Below are positions 19,389 through 28,364 of a stretch of DNA of 64,000 nt, in pieces. The stretch is from Paenibacillus sp. FSL H8-0548 (lineage in GTDB: Bacteria; Bacillota; Bacilli; Paenibacillales; Paenibacillaceae): contig NZ_CP152049.1 in the NCBI RefSeq assembly GCF_038630985.1, positions 15,001-79,000 on the forward strand, given 5' to 3'. A program made the translations under genes and the position numbers. The first letter of the stretch is position 1; each line of letters begins with the position of its first letter. The notes under the pieces are model-generated. The model saw only the letters and a list, made by a program, of their open reading frames with translations, was not told where the DNA came from and made no database searches.

Positions 19389-20216
19389 TTGAAGAAGTTG
19401 AAACGGAGCTCGCGATTGGTAGAAATGACCCAATACCTGTTAAGTCGTCCCCATACGTTAATTTCACTGACAGCATTTGCTGATCGATATCAATCGGCAA
19501 AGTCTTCAATTAGTGAGGACTTGGCGATAATTAAAGAAGTATTTGAGGAAGAAGGAATTGGTGAGCTTCATACTCTTGCGGGAGCTGCAGGCGGAGTGAG
19601 ATATACGCCAAAGATGCAAGCAGCGACAGCACTCACGATTATGACGAGCATATGCCGCCAGTTAGAGCAGCCTGAAAGGGTTCTTCCCGGCGGTTATTTG
19701 TATATAACGGATATGTTGGGCCAGCCCGAGCTGCTTGCGGATGTCGGAAGAATGTTTGCGACAGCCTTTGCAGATCGGAAGATCGACGTCATTATGACGG
19801 TAGAAACAAAAGGGATACCGCTTGCTCATGCAACGGCAGCCTGCTTGAATATACCTGTTGTCATTGTTCGTCGCGATAATAAGGTGACCGAGGGATCAGC
19901 AGTCAGCATTAACTACGTTTCAGGCTCGACGAAGCGTATTCAAACGATGTCACTGGCTCGCAGGGCGATTAAAGAGCAATCGCGTGTTCTTATTATTGAT
20001 GACTTCATGAAGGCTGGCGGAACGATTCAGGGCATGATGGATTTGCTGTTTGAATTTAAAGCTACCGTAGCGGGTGTAGGCGTGTTTGTAGAATCCGGCG
20101 AGGTAGAATTGGAGGAGCGGCTTCTTGAGGATTATGTGTCGCTTGCTAAGCTAACTGCTGTTGATATGAAGACGAAGCAAACGACAGTCGTTCCGGGGAA
20201 CTATTTTAAAGCATAA
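19389..20216 (+). CDS. purR: Purine operon repressor PurR
   Basis: A PRPP-sensing repressor of purine genes. An N-terminal winged helix (residues ~5-75, SLTAFADRYQSAKSSISEDL) is followed by a PRTase-like domain whose PRPP loop is VLIIDDFMKAGGTIQGM near 203. GGGGGGAG at 19375-19382 fits TTG 19389 with 6-nt spacing and gives an N-terminus KKLKRSSRLVEM like the B. subtilis one (275 aa); ATG 19383 is too close to that site. The order purR-ridA-spoVG is conserved. Confidence 0.93.
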   Translation: MKKLKRSSRLVEMTQYLLSRPHTLISLTAFADRYQSAKSSISEDLAIIKEVFEEEGIGELHTLAGAAGGVRYTPKMQAATALTIMTSICRQLEQPERVLPGGYLYITDMLGQPELLADVGRMFATAFADRKIDVIMTVETKGIPLAHATAACLNIPVVIVRRDNKVTEGSAVSINYVSGSTKRIQTMSLARRAIKEQSRVLIIDDFMKAGGTIQGMMDLLFEFKATVAGVGVFVESGEVELEERLLEDYVSLAKLTAVDMKTKQTTVVPGNYFKA

Positions 20217-20272
20217 AGCGATAATGAGTAGTGCAGTTGTACAACATTTTGAAATGAAGGGCTGGGACCAAC

Positions 20273-20671
20273 ATGACTAAGAAGCAACAGCTTCAAGTAA
20301 TTGCTACGGACAAAGCGCCTGCAGCAATTGGACCGTACTCTCAAGCGATAAAGCTGGGGGGACTATTGTTTACTTCAGGACAAATTCCACTCGATGCGGC
20401 GGGTCAGCTTGTAGAGGGTGGTATTGAGGAGCAAACCCATCAGGTGTTTCGCAATTTGGAGGCTGTGCTGGCTGAGGCAGGTGCCAGCTTTCAGGATGTT
20501 GTGAAGGCGACTGTATTTATGAAGGATATGAATCAATTTGCAACGGTAAATGGTATCTACTCTTCCTATTTCGGAGAGCATAAACCGGCTCGCTCAGCGG
20601 TTGAGGTAGCAAGGCTGCCAAAGGATGTTCTTGTCGAAATAGAAGTGATTGCATCGACATTTGTCGAATGA
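20273..20671 (+). CDS. ridA: RidA family reactive-intermediate deaminase (YabJ)
   Basis: Hydrolyses reactive enamine/imine intermediates released by PLP enzymes. The 132-aa protein has [24 protein letters not shown] (about residues 18-41) and the catalytic Arg in [20 protein letters not shown] near 104-122. ATG 20273 follows AAGGGCTGGG. It is 57 nt after purR and probably co-transcribed. Confidence 0.93.
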   Translation: MTKKQQLQVIATDKAPAAIGPYSQAIKLGGLLFTSGQIPLDAAGQLVEGGIEEQTHQVFRNLEAVLAEAGASFQDVVKATVFMKDMNQFATVNGIYSSYFGEHKPARSAVEVARLPKDVLVEIEVIASTFVE

Positions 20672-20734
20672 CAACGAAAAAGATTCGTTTCGAAAAAAAT
20701 ATTTTAAATTATGCATGAAATTACCAAAAAAGTA

Positions 20735-20761
20735 GAAGGAATTGGCACAAAAACGTGGAAG
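20735..20761 (+). promoter_or_regulatory. Candidate sigma-H promoter of spoVG
   Basis: GAAGGAATT (20735-20743), 11 nt, GTGGAAG (20755-20761) fits the sigma-H consensus RNAGGAWWW-N11-RNNGAAT except the last base. spoVG is a classic sigma-H gene in B. subtilis. Confidence 0.7.
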
Positions 20762-20795
20762 TATACACCAAGTCTCTGATAGACAAAGGTGGTGA

Positions 20796-21083
<288 letters not shown>

Positions 21084-21113
21084 CCAAGCAGTTTATGTTT
21101 TGGGGTTCATGGA

Positions 21114-21146
21114 GAAGAGGGCTACGGCTCTCTTTTCTTTTTTTTG
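21114..21146 (+). terminator. spoVG terminator
   Basis: AGAGGGC (21116-21122) pairs with GCTCTCT (21127-21133) around a TACG tetraloop, followed by a T-rich run. Confidence 0.85.
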
Positions 21147-21184
21147 AGAACATAAGGGGGAAGAATGGTGCAGTTTTGTTGTAC

Positions 21185-21213
21185 TTGGAAATCCAGTAAC
21201 ATATTCGTATAAT
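21185..21213 (+). promoter_or_regulatory. glmU promoter
   Basis: TTGGAA (21185-21190), 17 nt, TATAAT (21208-21213). It implies a leader of about 130 nt before glmU. Confidence 0.65.
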
Positions 21214-21350
21214 GGAATATAATATAGTCAATGTATTGGAGACAGCTCGTAATCTTCTTCGTCTCGCTTGAATTTAGTAGTTTACTATTATTAATTCGTA
21301 TCACTGCAATTATAATGATTAGTGGATTCAGGTCCAGGGAGGTCTTTGAT

Positions 21351-22748
21351 TTGAAGGTTATGGCAATTGTACTTGCTGCAGGACAGGGCAAGCGAATGAA
21401 ATCGAAATTATACAAAGTGCTTCATCCGGTATGTGGAAAGCCGATGGTTGGTCATGTGCTTGATGTTGTGAAACAAGCAAATGCTGAGCGTTCAGTCGTT
21501 ATTGTTGGCCATGGCGCAGATTTGGTGAAGTCCTATTTGGGTGATCGTGCGGAATACGTACTGCAAGAGCAGCAGCTCGGAACAGGTCATGCGGTTCGTC
21601 AAGCAGAGGCCTTGCTCGGTGAAGAGGAAGGTACGACTATTGTGATTTGCGGTGATACGCCACTCGTACAAGCATCTACGATAAGAGCTATGCTGGAGCT
21701 TCATGTATCCAGCGGAGCGGCAGCGACTGTGTTGACGGCTGCATTTGATGATCCTACGGGCTACGGACGTGTCATTCGGGGCGAGGACGGTGCGGTACAG
21801 CGTATTGTGGAGCAGAAGGATTGTTCCCCTGAGGAAGCGGCGGCAAAAGAAATTAATACCGGTACGTATTGCTTCGACAATAAGAAGCTGTTTGCTGCGC
21901 TTGCGAATGTCACAAGCAATAACGCACAGGGAGAATTCTATTTGACGGACGTTATCGGTATTTTCCGTGAAGCGGGACAATCCGTTCAAGGTTATTGTAC
22001 AACTGATTTGGCGGAAGCCATCGGTGTTAACGACCGTGTGGCGTTAGCTGAAGCAGAGCGCTTCATGCGCGATCGAATTAATCGCAATCATCTGCTTGGC
22101 GGCGTCACTTTGATTGATGCTTCATCGACCTATATAGAAGCAGGTGTTCAAATAGGCGCGGATACGATTATTTATCCTGGCACAGTGCTTCGCGGCTCTA
22201 CGGTGATTGGCGAGGACTGCATCATTGGACCGCAGGCTGACATCGCGGACAGCACGATTGGAAATGGCGTTGCGATAAAATATTCTGTAGTCGCAGAATC
22301 TATTGTAGGCGACACAAGCACGGTAGGCCCTTACGCGAATTTGCGTCCAGGCTCGAAGCTTGGCGTAGGCTGCAAGATTGGTGATTTTGTTGAGCTGAAA
22401 AACGCATCACTGGATGATGGAAGCAAAGTATCGCATCTGAGCTATGTTGGAGATGCGAAAGTAGGCAAGGATGTTAATATTGGCTGTGGAGCCATTACGG
22501 TCAACTATGACGGCTTCAATAAATTTGTAACCGAAATTGGCGATAATGCGTTTGTTGGCAGCAACGTCAATCTAATCGCACCGGTGAAAATCGGAGAGGG
22601 CGCCTATGTAGTAGCTGGTTCAACAGTGACCCATGATGTCCCAGCAGGCGACCTCGCTATCGCTCGCGAGCGTCAAGTGAATAAGCCGGGTTATGCGGAG
22701 AAGATTCGTGGCCGGGCTAAAGCAAAGAAAGAGAAGAAGCAAACTTAA
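21351..22748 (+). CDS. glmU: Bifunctional UDP-GlcNAc pyrophosphorylase / GlcN-1-P acetyltransferase
   Basis: Makes UDP-N-acetylglucosamine for peptidoglycan and teichoic acids. The N-terminal nucleotidyltransferase has LAAGQGKRMKSK (about residues 8-19) and the GDTPLV Asp near 105; the C-terminal left-handed beta-helix starts near 255 and includes the catalytic LSYVGDAKVG and GCGAITVNYDG blocks. AGGGAGG at 21336-21342 sets TTG 21351 (465 aa); the longer open frame upstream is leader. Unlike B. subtilis, prs does not follow it. Confidence 0.95.
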   Translation: MKVMAIVLAAGQGKRMKSKLYKVLHPVCGKPMVGHVLDVVKQANAERSVVIVGHGADLVKSYLGDRAEYVLQEQQLGTGHAVRQAEALLGEEEGTTIVICGDTPLVQASTIRAMLELHVSSGAAATVLTAAFDDPTGYGRVIRGEDGAVQRIVEQKDCSPEEAAAKEINTGTYCFDNKKLFAALANVTSNNAQGEFYLTDVIGIFREAGQSVQGYCTTDLAEAIGVNDRVALAEAERFMRDRINRNHLLGGVTLIDASSTYIEAGVQIGADTIIYPGTVLRGSTVIGEDCIIGPQADIADSTIGNGVAIKYSVVAESIVGDTSTVGPYANLRPGSKLGVGCKIGDFVELKNASLDDGSKVSHLSYVGDAKVGKDVNIGCGAITVNYDGFNKFVTEIGDNAFVGSNVNLIAPVKIGEGAYVVAGSTVTHDVPAGDLAIARERQVNKPGYAEKIRGRAKAKKEKKQT

Positions 22749-22768
22749 GCGAGTGAAGCGGGTATAGA

Positions 22769-22815
22769 AGCAGCAGTAAATTCGAATTTTCGGATTTGCT
22801 GCTGCTTTTTTTTAT
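22769..22815 (+). terminator. glmU terminator
   Basis: AGCAGCAG...AAATTCG pairs with CGGATTTGCTGCTGCT; a long T run follows. Confidence 0.9.
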
Positions 22816-22833
22816 TTAATATGAGGCGTTAAA

Positions 22834-22859
22834 GTTTAACTTTGGATGGTAGTGGGTAA
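22834..22859 (+). promoter_or_regulatory. Candidate sigma-B promoter of ctc
   Basis: GTTTAA (22834-22839), 14 nt, GGGTAA (22854-22859) closely matches the general-stress sigma-B consensus GTTTAA-N12-14-GGGTAT. ctc is a model sigma-B gene in B. subtilis. Whether this organism encodes sigma-B is not visible here. Confidence 0.6.
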
Positions 22860-22894
22860 GTTATAGAAAATTAAAATATTAGGAGGCAATCCAA

Positions 22895-23545
22895 ATGGCG
22901 ATAGCTATGAATGCAGAACAACGTACGGGTACGACGAAGGGCGAGTTGCGCTTATTGCGGCTTCAAGGGAAAATCCCAGGCATAATCTATGGAAAGCAAT
23001 TGAGTGATGCCGCTCAGGTAACGGTGGATGCCAAGGAGCTTCAATCGCTGCTGCGCTCGCATCCGAATGCGGTGCTTGAAATAAATATTCCATCACACGG
23101 AAAGACTTCCGTTATGATTTCCGAAATACAGCGCGATTCGCTAAATCGCAATGTGCTGCATGTTGATTTTCATCAAATCAATATGAATGAGAGTGTAAAG
23201 GCAAATGTTCGCATTCATGCTGATGGTGATTCGCAGGGGGTAAGAGAAGGCGGTGTGCTTCAAGTCATTATGCATGAGGTTGAGGTGCAGTGCTTGCCAG
23301 GCAGCATTCCTGATGTAGTGACCGTAGATATCTCATCCTTAGCGATGGGCGAGAGCATACTCATCAGCGATTTAAAGCTGCCTAATGGCGTAGAGCCAAG
23401 CGCGGATCCCGAGCAGGTTGTTCTTACCGTTCTTTCACCGCAGAAGGACCTTACGGAGGAAGAGGCAGAGGACGCAGCTGTGGAGCTTGCTGAGGCGGAG
23501 TCTCGTTCGAACGAAGCGAAGCTTGAAGGCGTAAAGAGCCTGTAA
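22895..23545 (+). CDS. ctc: 50S ribosomal protein L25 / general stress protein Ctc
   Basis: Binds 5S rRNA in the large subunit and replaces the shorter L25 of enteric bacteria. The 216-aa protein has the L25 N-terminal domain (about 5-95, with LRLLRLQGKIPGIIYG) and a TL5-type C-terminal beta domain (about 100-190, including VEVQCLPGSIPDVVTVD), then an acidic Ala/Glu tail. ATG 22895 follows AGGAGG. Candidate sigma-B control. Confidence 0.94.
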   Translation: MAIAMNAEQRTGTTKGELRLLRLQGKIPGIIYGKQLSDAAQVTVDAKELQSLLRSHPNAVLEINIPSHGKTSVMISEIQRDSLNRNVLHVDFHQINMNESVKANVRIHADGDSQGVREGGVLQVIMHEVEVQCLPGSIPDVVTVDISSLAMGESILISDLKLPNGVEPSADPEQVVLTVLSPQKDLTEEEAEDAAVELAEAESRSNEAKLEGVKSL

Positions 23546-23558
23546 CCCTTATATTTTG

Positions 23559-23657
23559 AAATATAGGAAGGTAGATCATTTCGCCATACCTTCTCTATAT
23601 TTCTGGGAATGAAACGCGCTGGCGCCGCCAAAGGACGGCGACAGCCGTTTCACCTTG
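23559..23657 (+). repeat. Double-hairpin repeat, copy 1
   Basis: About 100 bp with two hairpins. The first pairs AATATAGGAAGGTA with TACCTTC-CTATATT (one bulge). The second is an almost perfect stem GAAACG-GCTG-CGCCG / CGGCG-CAGC-CGTTTC with an 8-nt loop, ending CACCTTG. Related copies are at 31254, 34896 (inverted), 36416, 46903, 58134 and, partial, 17180. All are intergenic and none contains a gene. Confidence 0.85.
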
Positions 23658-23747
23658 ATATGCAGAAAAACTCCTACTACAGCGCCCTCCTCATGCAGGA
23701 TGGCGTTGTTTTGCGGTTGCAACGCAGTCACTTGGCGACGCGAGCCG

Positions 23748-23776
23748 TTTACGCTTACAATAGATTGTGTTACATT
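23748..23776 (+). promoter_or_regulatory. Possible pth promoter
   Basis: TTTACG (23748-23753), 17 nt, TACATT (23771-23776), 25 nt before the start codon. Moderate match only. Confidence 0.4.
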
Positions 23777-23801
23777 TGACCGTAAAGGAGTGAATCGAGC
23801 A

Positions 23802-24362
23802 ATGAGGTGGATTGCAGGACTAGGGAATCCCGGCACTGCTTATCAAGGCACCCGGCACAATGTCGGATTTATGGTTATTGATGAGCTGGCAAGACGTTGG
23901 GGTATCAATGTAAATCAAAATAAATGCAGAGCTTTAATCGGTGAGGGCAATGTACAGGGTACGAAGGTTGTCCTTATTAAACCGATGACATATATGAATT
24001 TATCCGGTGAATCGGTTAGATCTTTTCTTGACTATTTTAAAGCTGAGGTTCAGGATGGTCTAATCGTTTATGATGATCTGGATACGGAGATTGGAAAGCT
24101 GCGTCTTCGTTATCAAGGCAGTGCAGGTGGACATAACGGCATTAAGTCGCTGATTCAGCATTTGGGCACGCAGACGTTCGACCGTGTTCGGATGGGCATC
24201 TCTCGTCCGCAGCCGGGCATGAACATAGCTGATTACGTGCTCTCTACTTTCCCGAAGGGCGATCGTGAGAAGCTGGATGCCATGATAACAGACGCTTGTG
24301 ATGCCATTGAGTTTAGGCTGAAGGCTCCATTTGAGGAAACGATGGCAAAGTTTAACCGATAA
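23802..24362 (+). CDS. pth: Peptidyl-tRNA hydrolase
   Basis: Recycles tRNA from dropped-off peptidyl-tRNA. The 186-aa protein has GLGNPG (residues 6-11), TRHNVGF with the catalytic His19, KPMTYMNLSGESV near 63-75, the YDDLD Asp near 91 and GSAGGHNGIKSL near 106. AAAGGAG at 23784-23790 fixes ATG 23802; the longer open frame upstream runs into the repeat. Confidence 0.95.
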   Translation: MRWIAGLGNPGTAYQGTRHNVGFMVIDELARRWGINVNQNKCRALIGEGNVQGTKVVLIKPMTYMNLSGESVRSFLDYFKAEVQDGLIVYDDLDTEIGKLRLRYQGSAGGHNGIKSLIQHLGTQTFDRVRMGISRPQPGMNIADYVLSTFPKGDREKLDAMITDACDAIEFRLKAPFEETMAKFNR

Positions 24363-24390
24363 TCTGTTAGATTACGTTAATGCGGGCATA

Positions 24391-24414
24391 CTGAAGGGTA
24401 TAACGACCCTTCAG
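24391..24414 (+). other. Perfect inverted repeat overlapping the fin ribosome binding site
   Basis: CTGAAGGGT (24391-24399) and ACCCTTCAG (24406-24414) form a 9-bp perfect stem with a 6-nt loop. The last two bases of the 3' arm are the first two of the Shine-Dalgarno AGGAGG, so folding would partly hide it. Confidence 0.7.
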
Positions 24415-24425
24415 GAGGCATACAT

Positions 24426-24656
24426 ATGGCTGTAAACTATATTTGTCGGCACTGCAAAACGTCTATTGGATCCCTTGACGGACCAGAAATAACGGAGCAC
24501 CAGCTTGGTTTCCATTTCTTGACCCCTGAGGAGCGCAGCGATATAATAGCGTATGACCCAAATGGAGATGTAACGGTAAAAGTGGTTTGTGATTATTGCC
24601 GCGAGGCGATTGACGCGAACCCAGAGCTTCATTTGGTAGTTAATCCTCTTCAATGA
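24426..24656 (+). CDS. fin: Anti-sigma-F factor Fin
   Basis: A small zinc protein that helps switch the forespore from sigma-F to sigma-G by inhibiting sigma-F. The 76-aa sequence carries C7-x2-C10 and C55-x2-C58 zinc pairs, and the conserved LGFHFLTPEERSDII and LHLVVNPLQ. ATG 24426 follows AGGAGG. Location between pth and mfd is as in B. subtilis (yabK). Translation may be affected by the hairpin over its ribosome binding site. Confidence 0.9.
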   Translation: MAVNYICRHCKTSIGSLDGPEITEHQLGFHFLTPEERSDIIAYDPNGDVTVKVVCDYCREAIDANPELHLVVNPLQ

Positions 24657-24674
24657 CGGAAATTGAATAGTATG

Positions 24675-24703
24675 AGCCTTAGCGGACGGCTGAGGCTTAT
24701 TTT
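24675..24703 (+). terminator. fin terminator
   Basis: AGCCTTAGC (24675-24683) and GCTGAGGCT (24689-24697), one G-T pair, loop of 5, then TATTTT. Confidence 0.8.
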
Positions 24704-24765
24704 CAATGTACAGGGAGCGATCGTATCACTCTCCGATTGTGTATAGAAACGGGGTGTCGCAAACG

Positions 24766-27700
24766 TTGAAAGCGTTAATTAAAGCTTTTGCCGCGGATTC
24801 GGACGTTCAGTCCGTTATATCCGGTATTCGTAAAGGGATGCGGGAGCAGATGATATCTGGTCTTGCAGGCTCTTCCAGACAGGTACTGATTGCAGCGCTG
24901 CAGGAGGATGTAGAGCGTCCAATGCTCGTTGTGACGCATAATATGTTTTCTGCGCAGAAGATTGCAGAGGATCTGCAGGAATGTTTATTACCAGAGCAAG
25001 TATTATTATATCCCGCCAATGAGCTGGTCGCTGCGGAAGCTGCGATCTCGAGTCCCGAGACGCTTGCGCAGCGCATGGATGTGCTGATTAAGCTGTCCAA
25101 GGGCTATCGCGGGATTGTTGTCGTGCCTTTCTCAGGGGTGCGGCGGTATGTGCCTATCAAGAGTGTTGTAGCAGAGGCGCAAATTGAGGTGAACGTAGGC
25201 GATTCGATTCCAATCGATACTTTTCTGCGACAAATGACTGCACTGGGCTACACCCGAGCGGATCGCGTGGAGCTGCGCGGGGAGATGAGCGTTCGCGGCG
25301 GTATCGTTGACTTTTATCCGGTTATGGCTTCACAGGCCTATCGGATCGAATGGTTTGGGGATGATGTGGATTCCATACGCGCCTTTGATCCTGCGGATCA
25401 ACGTTCCCAAGGTCGTTTGGAATCCTACGTTGTTCTTCCTTGTCAGGAGCTGATGGCGGATGGCCATCGTATGGAAATTGCGGCTAATCATGCCCAAGCG
25501 CTTCTTGAGAAGCAGCTCGACAAAATGACAGATCGTACAGCGAAGGATCGTCTCCGCTCAGAGCTCGGCGGAGAGCTTGAGCGTCTGCGTGAGCATGTTT
25601 ATTTTCCGGAAATATATAAATATATATCGCTGCTCTATCCCGAGCGTGAAACGATACTCGACTATATGCCAAGCGATACGCTGCTTATACTAGACGAGCC
25701 AACACGTTTAATAGAGACGGCTAAGCAGCTCGAGCGGGATGAGACGGAGTGGTCGATGCACCTGCTGCAAAATGGCAAGTCGCTGCCAGATCTCACGTTA
25801 GCGCGCGATACCGATGAGATTCTTCATCAGCGTCCGTTTCCAACATTGTTTCTGTCCTTATTTCTAAGACAAATTCCGCATTCGCAGCCGCAAAATATTT
25901 TGAACATGACCAGCCGCTCTATGCAAAACTTTCATGGACAAATGAATTTGCTGAAAACAGAAATGGAACGGTGGCACAAGACGGGTGCGACCGTAATGAT
26001 GCTTGCAGGCAATGCCGAGCGTATGGAGAGAATGCGCCGCGTGCTCGATGATTATAGTATTGAGACGCCGACCCTTCTGGAAGGCAATTTGCAGTCAGGC
26101 TTTGAGCTGCCATCCTCCCATCTCGTTATCATTACCGAGGGCGAAATGTTCTCACAGAAGCAGCGCAAAGCTCGCAGAATGGATAAAAAGGTCGATAATG
26201 CTGAACGCATTAAAAGCTACACCGAGCTTAAGGTTGGCGATCATGTTGTTCACCATAATCATGGTATTGGTAAATATATAGGCATAGGTACGCTTGAAAT
26301 TGCAGGTATTCACAAAGACTATTTGCATATTTTATATGCTGGCGGGGATAAGCTGTCTGTTCCGATTGAACAGGTGGATATGATTCAGAAGTACGTCGGC
26401 AACGAGGATAAGGAGCCGAAGGTCAACAAGCTTGGCGGCAGTGAATGGACACGGGCGAAGAGTAAGGTAAAGGCATCTGTTCAGGATATCGCTGACGATT
26501 TAATCAAGCTGTATGCTGAGCGGCAGACTGCACCTGGCTATTCCTTTGGACAAGATACAACATACCAGAATGAGTTCGAGGCGATGTTCCCTTATGACGA
26601 GACGCGTGATCAGCTAAGAGCAATTGAGGAAATTAAGCGGGATATGGAAAAAACGCAGCCGATGGATCGCTTGCTTTGCGGCGACGTTGGTTATGGCAAA
26701 ACAGAAGTAGCGATTCGTGCTGCCTTCAAATCCGCGATGGACAGCAAGCAGGTTGCGGTGCTTGTGCCGACAACTATTTTGGCCCAGCAGCATTATGAGA
26801 CGTTCCGTGAGCGGTTTGCAGGTTATCCCATTAATGTTCAGGTGCTGAGCCGGTTCCGCTCGCGCAAGGAGCAGAACGAGACGATGAAGGGATTGAAGGC
26901 GGGTACTGTCGATGTCGTTATTGGTACGCACCGCTTGCTCTCGCAGGATATTATATTTAAATCGTTAGGGCTTCTGATTGTCGATGAGGAGCAGCGCTTT
27001 GGCGTATCCCATAAGGAAAAGCTGAAGAAGCTGAAAACCAATGTGGATGTGCTTACGTTGACAGCGACTCCGATTCCAAGAACGCTGCATATGTCGATGC
27101 TCGGCGTGCGGGACTTGTCAGTTATTGAGACTCCACCTGAGAATCGTTTTCCTGTGCAAACCTACGTGGTAGAGTACAGTCCGTCGCTTGTCCGAGAATC
27201 GATTGAGAGGGAGCTTGCGCGCGGTGGCCAAGTCTACTATTTGTACAATCGGGTGCAAGGGATCTATCAAATGGCAGAGCAAATCAATGCGCTCGTTCCA
27301 GGTGCTAGAGTTGCAGTCGGTCATGGCCAAATGTCGGAGCAGGAGCTGGAGAAGACGATTCTCGATTTCTTGGATGGAGAGTCTGACGTCTTAGTCAGCA
27401 CCAGCATTATCGAGACCGGCGTTGATATTCCAAACGTGAATACGTTAATCGTACATGATGCGGATAAAATGGGTCTGTCACAGCTGTATCAGCTGCGCGG
27501 CCGTGTAGGGCGCTCGAATCGAATTGCTTACGCTTATTTTACGTATCAACGGGATAAAGTGCTTACAGAGGTGGCAGAGAAGCGTCTGCAATCGATCAAG
27601 GAATTTACGGAGCTTGGCTCGGGCTTCAAGATTGCGATGCGTGATTTATCGATTCGCGGAGCGGGCAATTTGCTCGGAGCGGAGCAGCATGGCTTCATAG

Positions 27701-28293
27701 CCTCTGTTGGCTTCGATATGTATTCGCAGATGCTGGCAGATGAGATTGCCAAGCGTAAGGCGGAAATGAGCGGTGAAGAGATTAAGGAAGAGAAGCCGGT
27801 TAGTACGCTGATTGATGTCAGCATAGATGCTTACTTGCCTTCCGATTATATTTATGACAGTATTCAAAAAATCGAAATTTATAAAAAAGTGGCCGCTATT
27901 CGCAATTTCGAGGAATCGGATGATGTGATCGATGAGCTAGTGGATCGTTTTGGCGATTTACCGCAGGCGGTAAGCAATTTGCTTACAGTAGCTAGATTGA
28001 AAGTATACGGCACGTTATATGGCATTGAGCAGATTAGCGGCAAGGGAGACGACCTGCTGCTTCGCTTTGCAGCCTCTCAGAAGAGCCGGATAGATCGGAA
28101 GAAGGTTGACCAGCTATGCCTAAAGCATGAGAATCGCTTTAAGCAGGGCAGCGACCAAGAGCCGAACCCGAGTATTTTACTTCGGGGCAAGGGCTTGAAT
28201 ATGGAGCAGAAAATTCATATGACCGAACAGTTTTTGCAGGCTTATAAGGATGCCCTCTCCATTACGGATGAATTGCAAAATGTATCGCCATAG
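24766..28293 (+). CDS. mfd: Transcription-repair coupling factor
   Basis: Removes RNA polymerase stalled at DNA lesions and recruits UvrABC. The 1175-aa protein carries UvrB-like N-terminal domains (about 1-350), the RNAP-interaction domain near 490-560 (ELKVGDHVVHHNHGIGKYIG), then a superfamily 2 translocase with GDVGYGKTEVA near 640, DEEQ near 740 and the QLRGRVGRS motif VI near 910, and a C-terminal TRCF domain. TTG 24766 with GGGGTG upstream fits the family N-terminus; the frame is open 20 codons further upstream. Confidence 0.96.
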   Translation: MKALIKAFAADSDVQSVISGIRKGMREQMISGLAGSSRQVLIAALQEDVERPMLVVTHNMFSAQKIAEDLQECLLPEQVLLYPANELVAAEAAISSPETLAQRMDVLIKLSKGYRGIVVVPFSGVRRYVPIKSVVAEAQIEVNVGDSIPIDTFLRQMTALGYTRADRVELRGEMSVRGGIVDFYPVMASQAYRIEWFGDDVDSIRAFDPADQRSQGRLESYVVLPCQELMADGHRMEIAANHAQALLEKQLDKMTDRTAKDRLRSELGGELERLREHVYFPEIYKYISLLYPERETILDYMPSDTLLILDEPTRLIETAKQLERDETEWSMHLLQNGKSLPDLTLARDTDEILHQRPFPTLFLSLFLRQIPHSQPQNILNMTSRSMQNFHGQMNLLKTEMERWHKTGATVMMLAGNAERMERMRRVLDDYSIETPTLLEGNLQSGFELPSSHLVIITEGEMFSQKQRKARRMDKKVDNAERIKSYTELKVGDHVVHHNHGIGKYIGIGTLEIAGIHKDYLHILYAGGDKLSVPIEQVDMIQKYVGNEDKEPKVNKLGGSEWTRAKSKVKASVQDIADDLIKLYAERQTAPGYSFGQDTTYQNEFEAMFPYDETRDQLRAIEEIKRDMEKTQPMDRLLCGDVGYGKTEVAIRAAFKSAMDSKQVAVLVPTTILAQQHYETFRERFAGYPINVQVLSRFRSRKEQNETMKGLKAGTVDVVIGTHRLLSQDIIFKSLGLLIVDEEQRFGVSHKEKLKKLKTNVDVLTLTATPIPRTLHMSMLGVRDLSVIETPPENRFPVQTYVVEYSPSLVRESIERELARGGQVYYLYNRVQGIYQMAEQINALVPGARVAVGHGQMSEQELEKTILDFLDGESDVLVSTSIIETGVDIPNVNTLIVHDADKMGLSQLYQLRGRVGRSNRIAYAYFTYQRDKVLTEVAEKRLQSIKEFTELGSGFKIAMRDLSIRGAGNLLGAEQHGFIASVGFDMYSQMLADEIAKRKAEMSGEEIKEEKPVSTLIDVSIDAYLPSDYIYDSIQKIEIYKKVAAIRNFEESDDVIDELVDRFGDLPQAVSNLLTVARLKVYGTLYGIEQISGKGDDLLLRFAASQKSRIDRKKVDQLCLKHENRFKQGSDQEPNPSILLRGKGLNMEQKIHMTEQFLQAYKDALSITDELQNVSP

Positions 28294-28364
28294 ACAATAT
28301 TCGCTTTATATAACCCTTTTCTGATACAATATTAACAAGCTTATAAGATGAAAGGGGATTCAAC

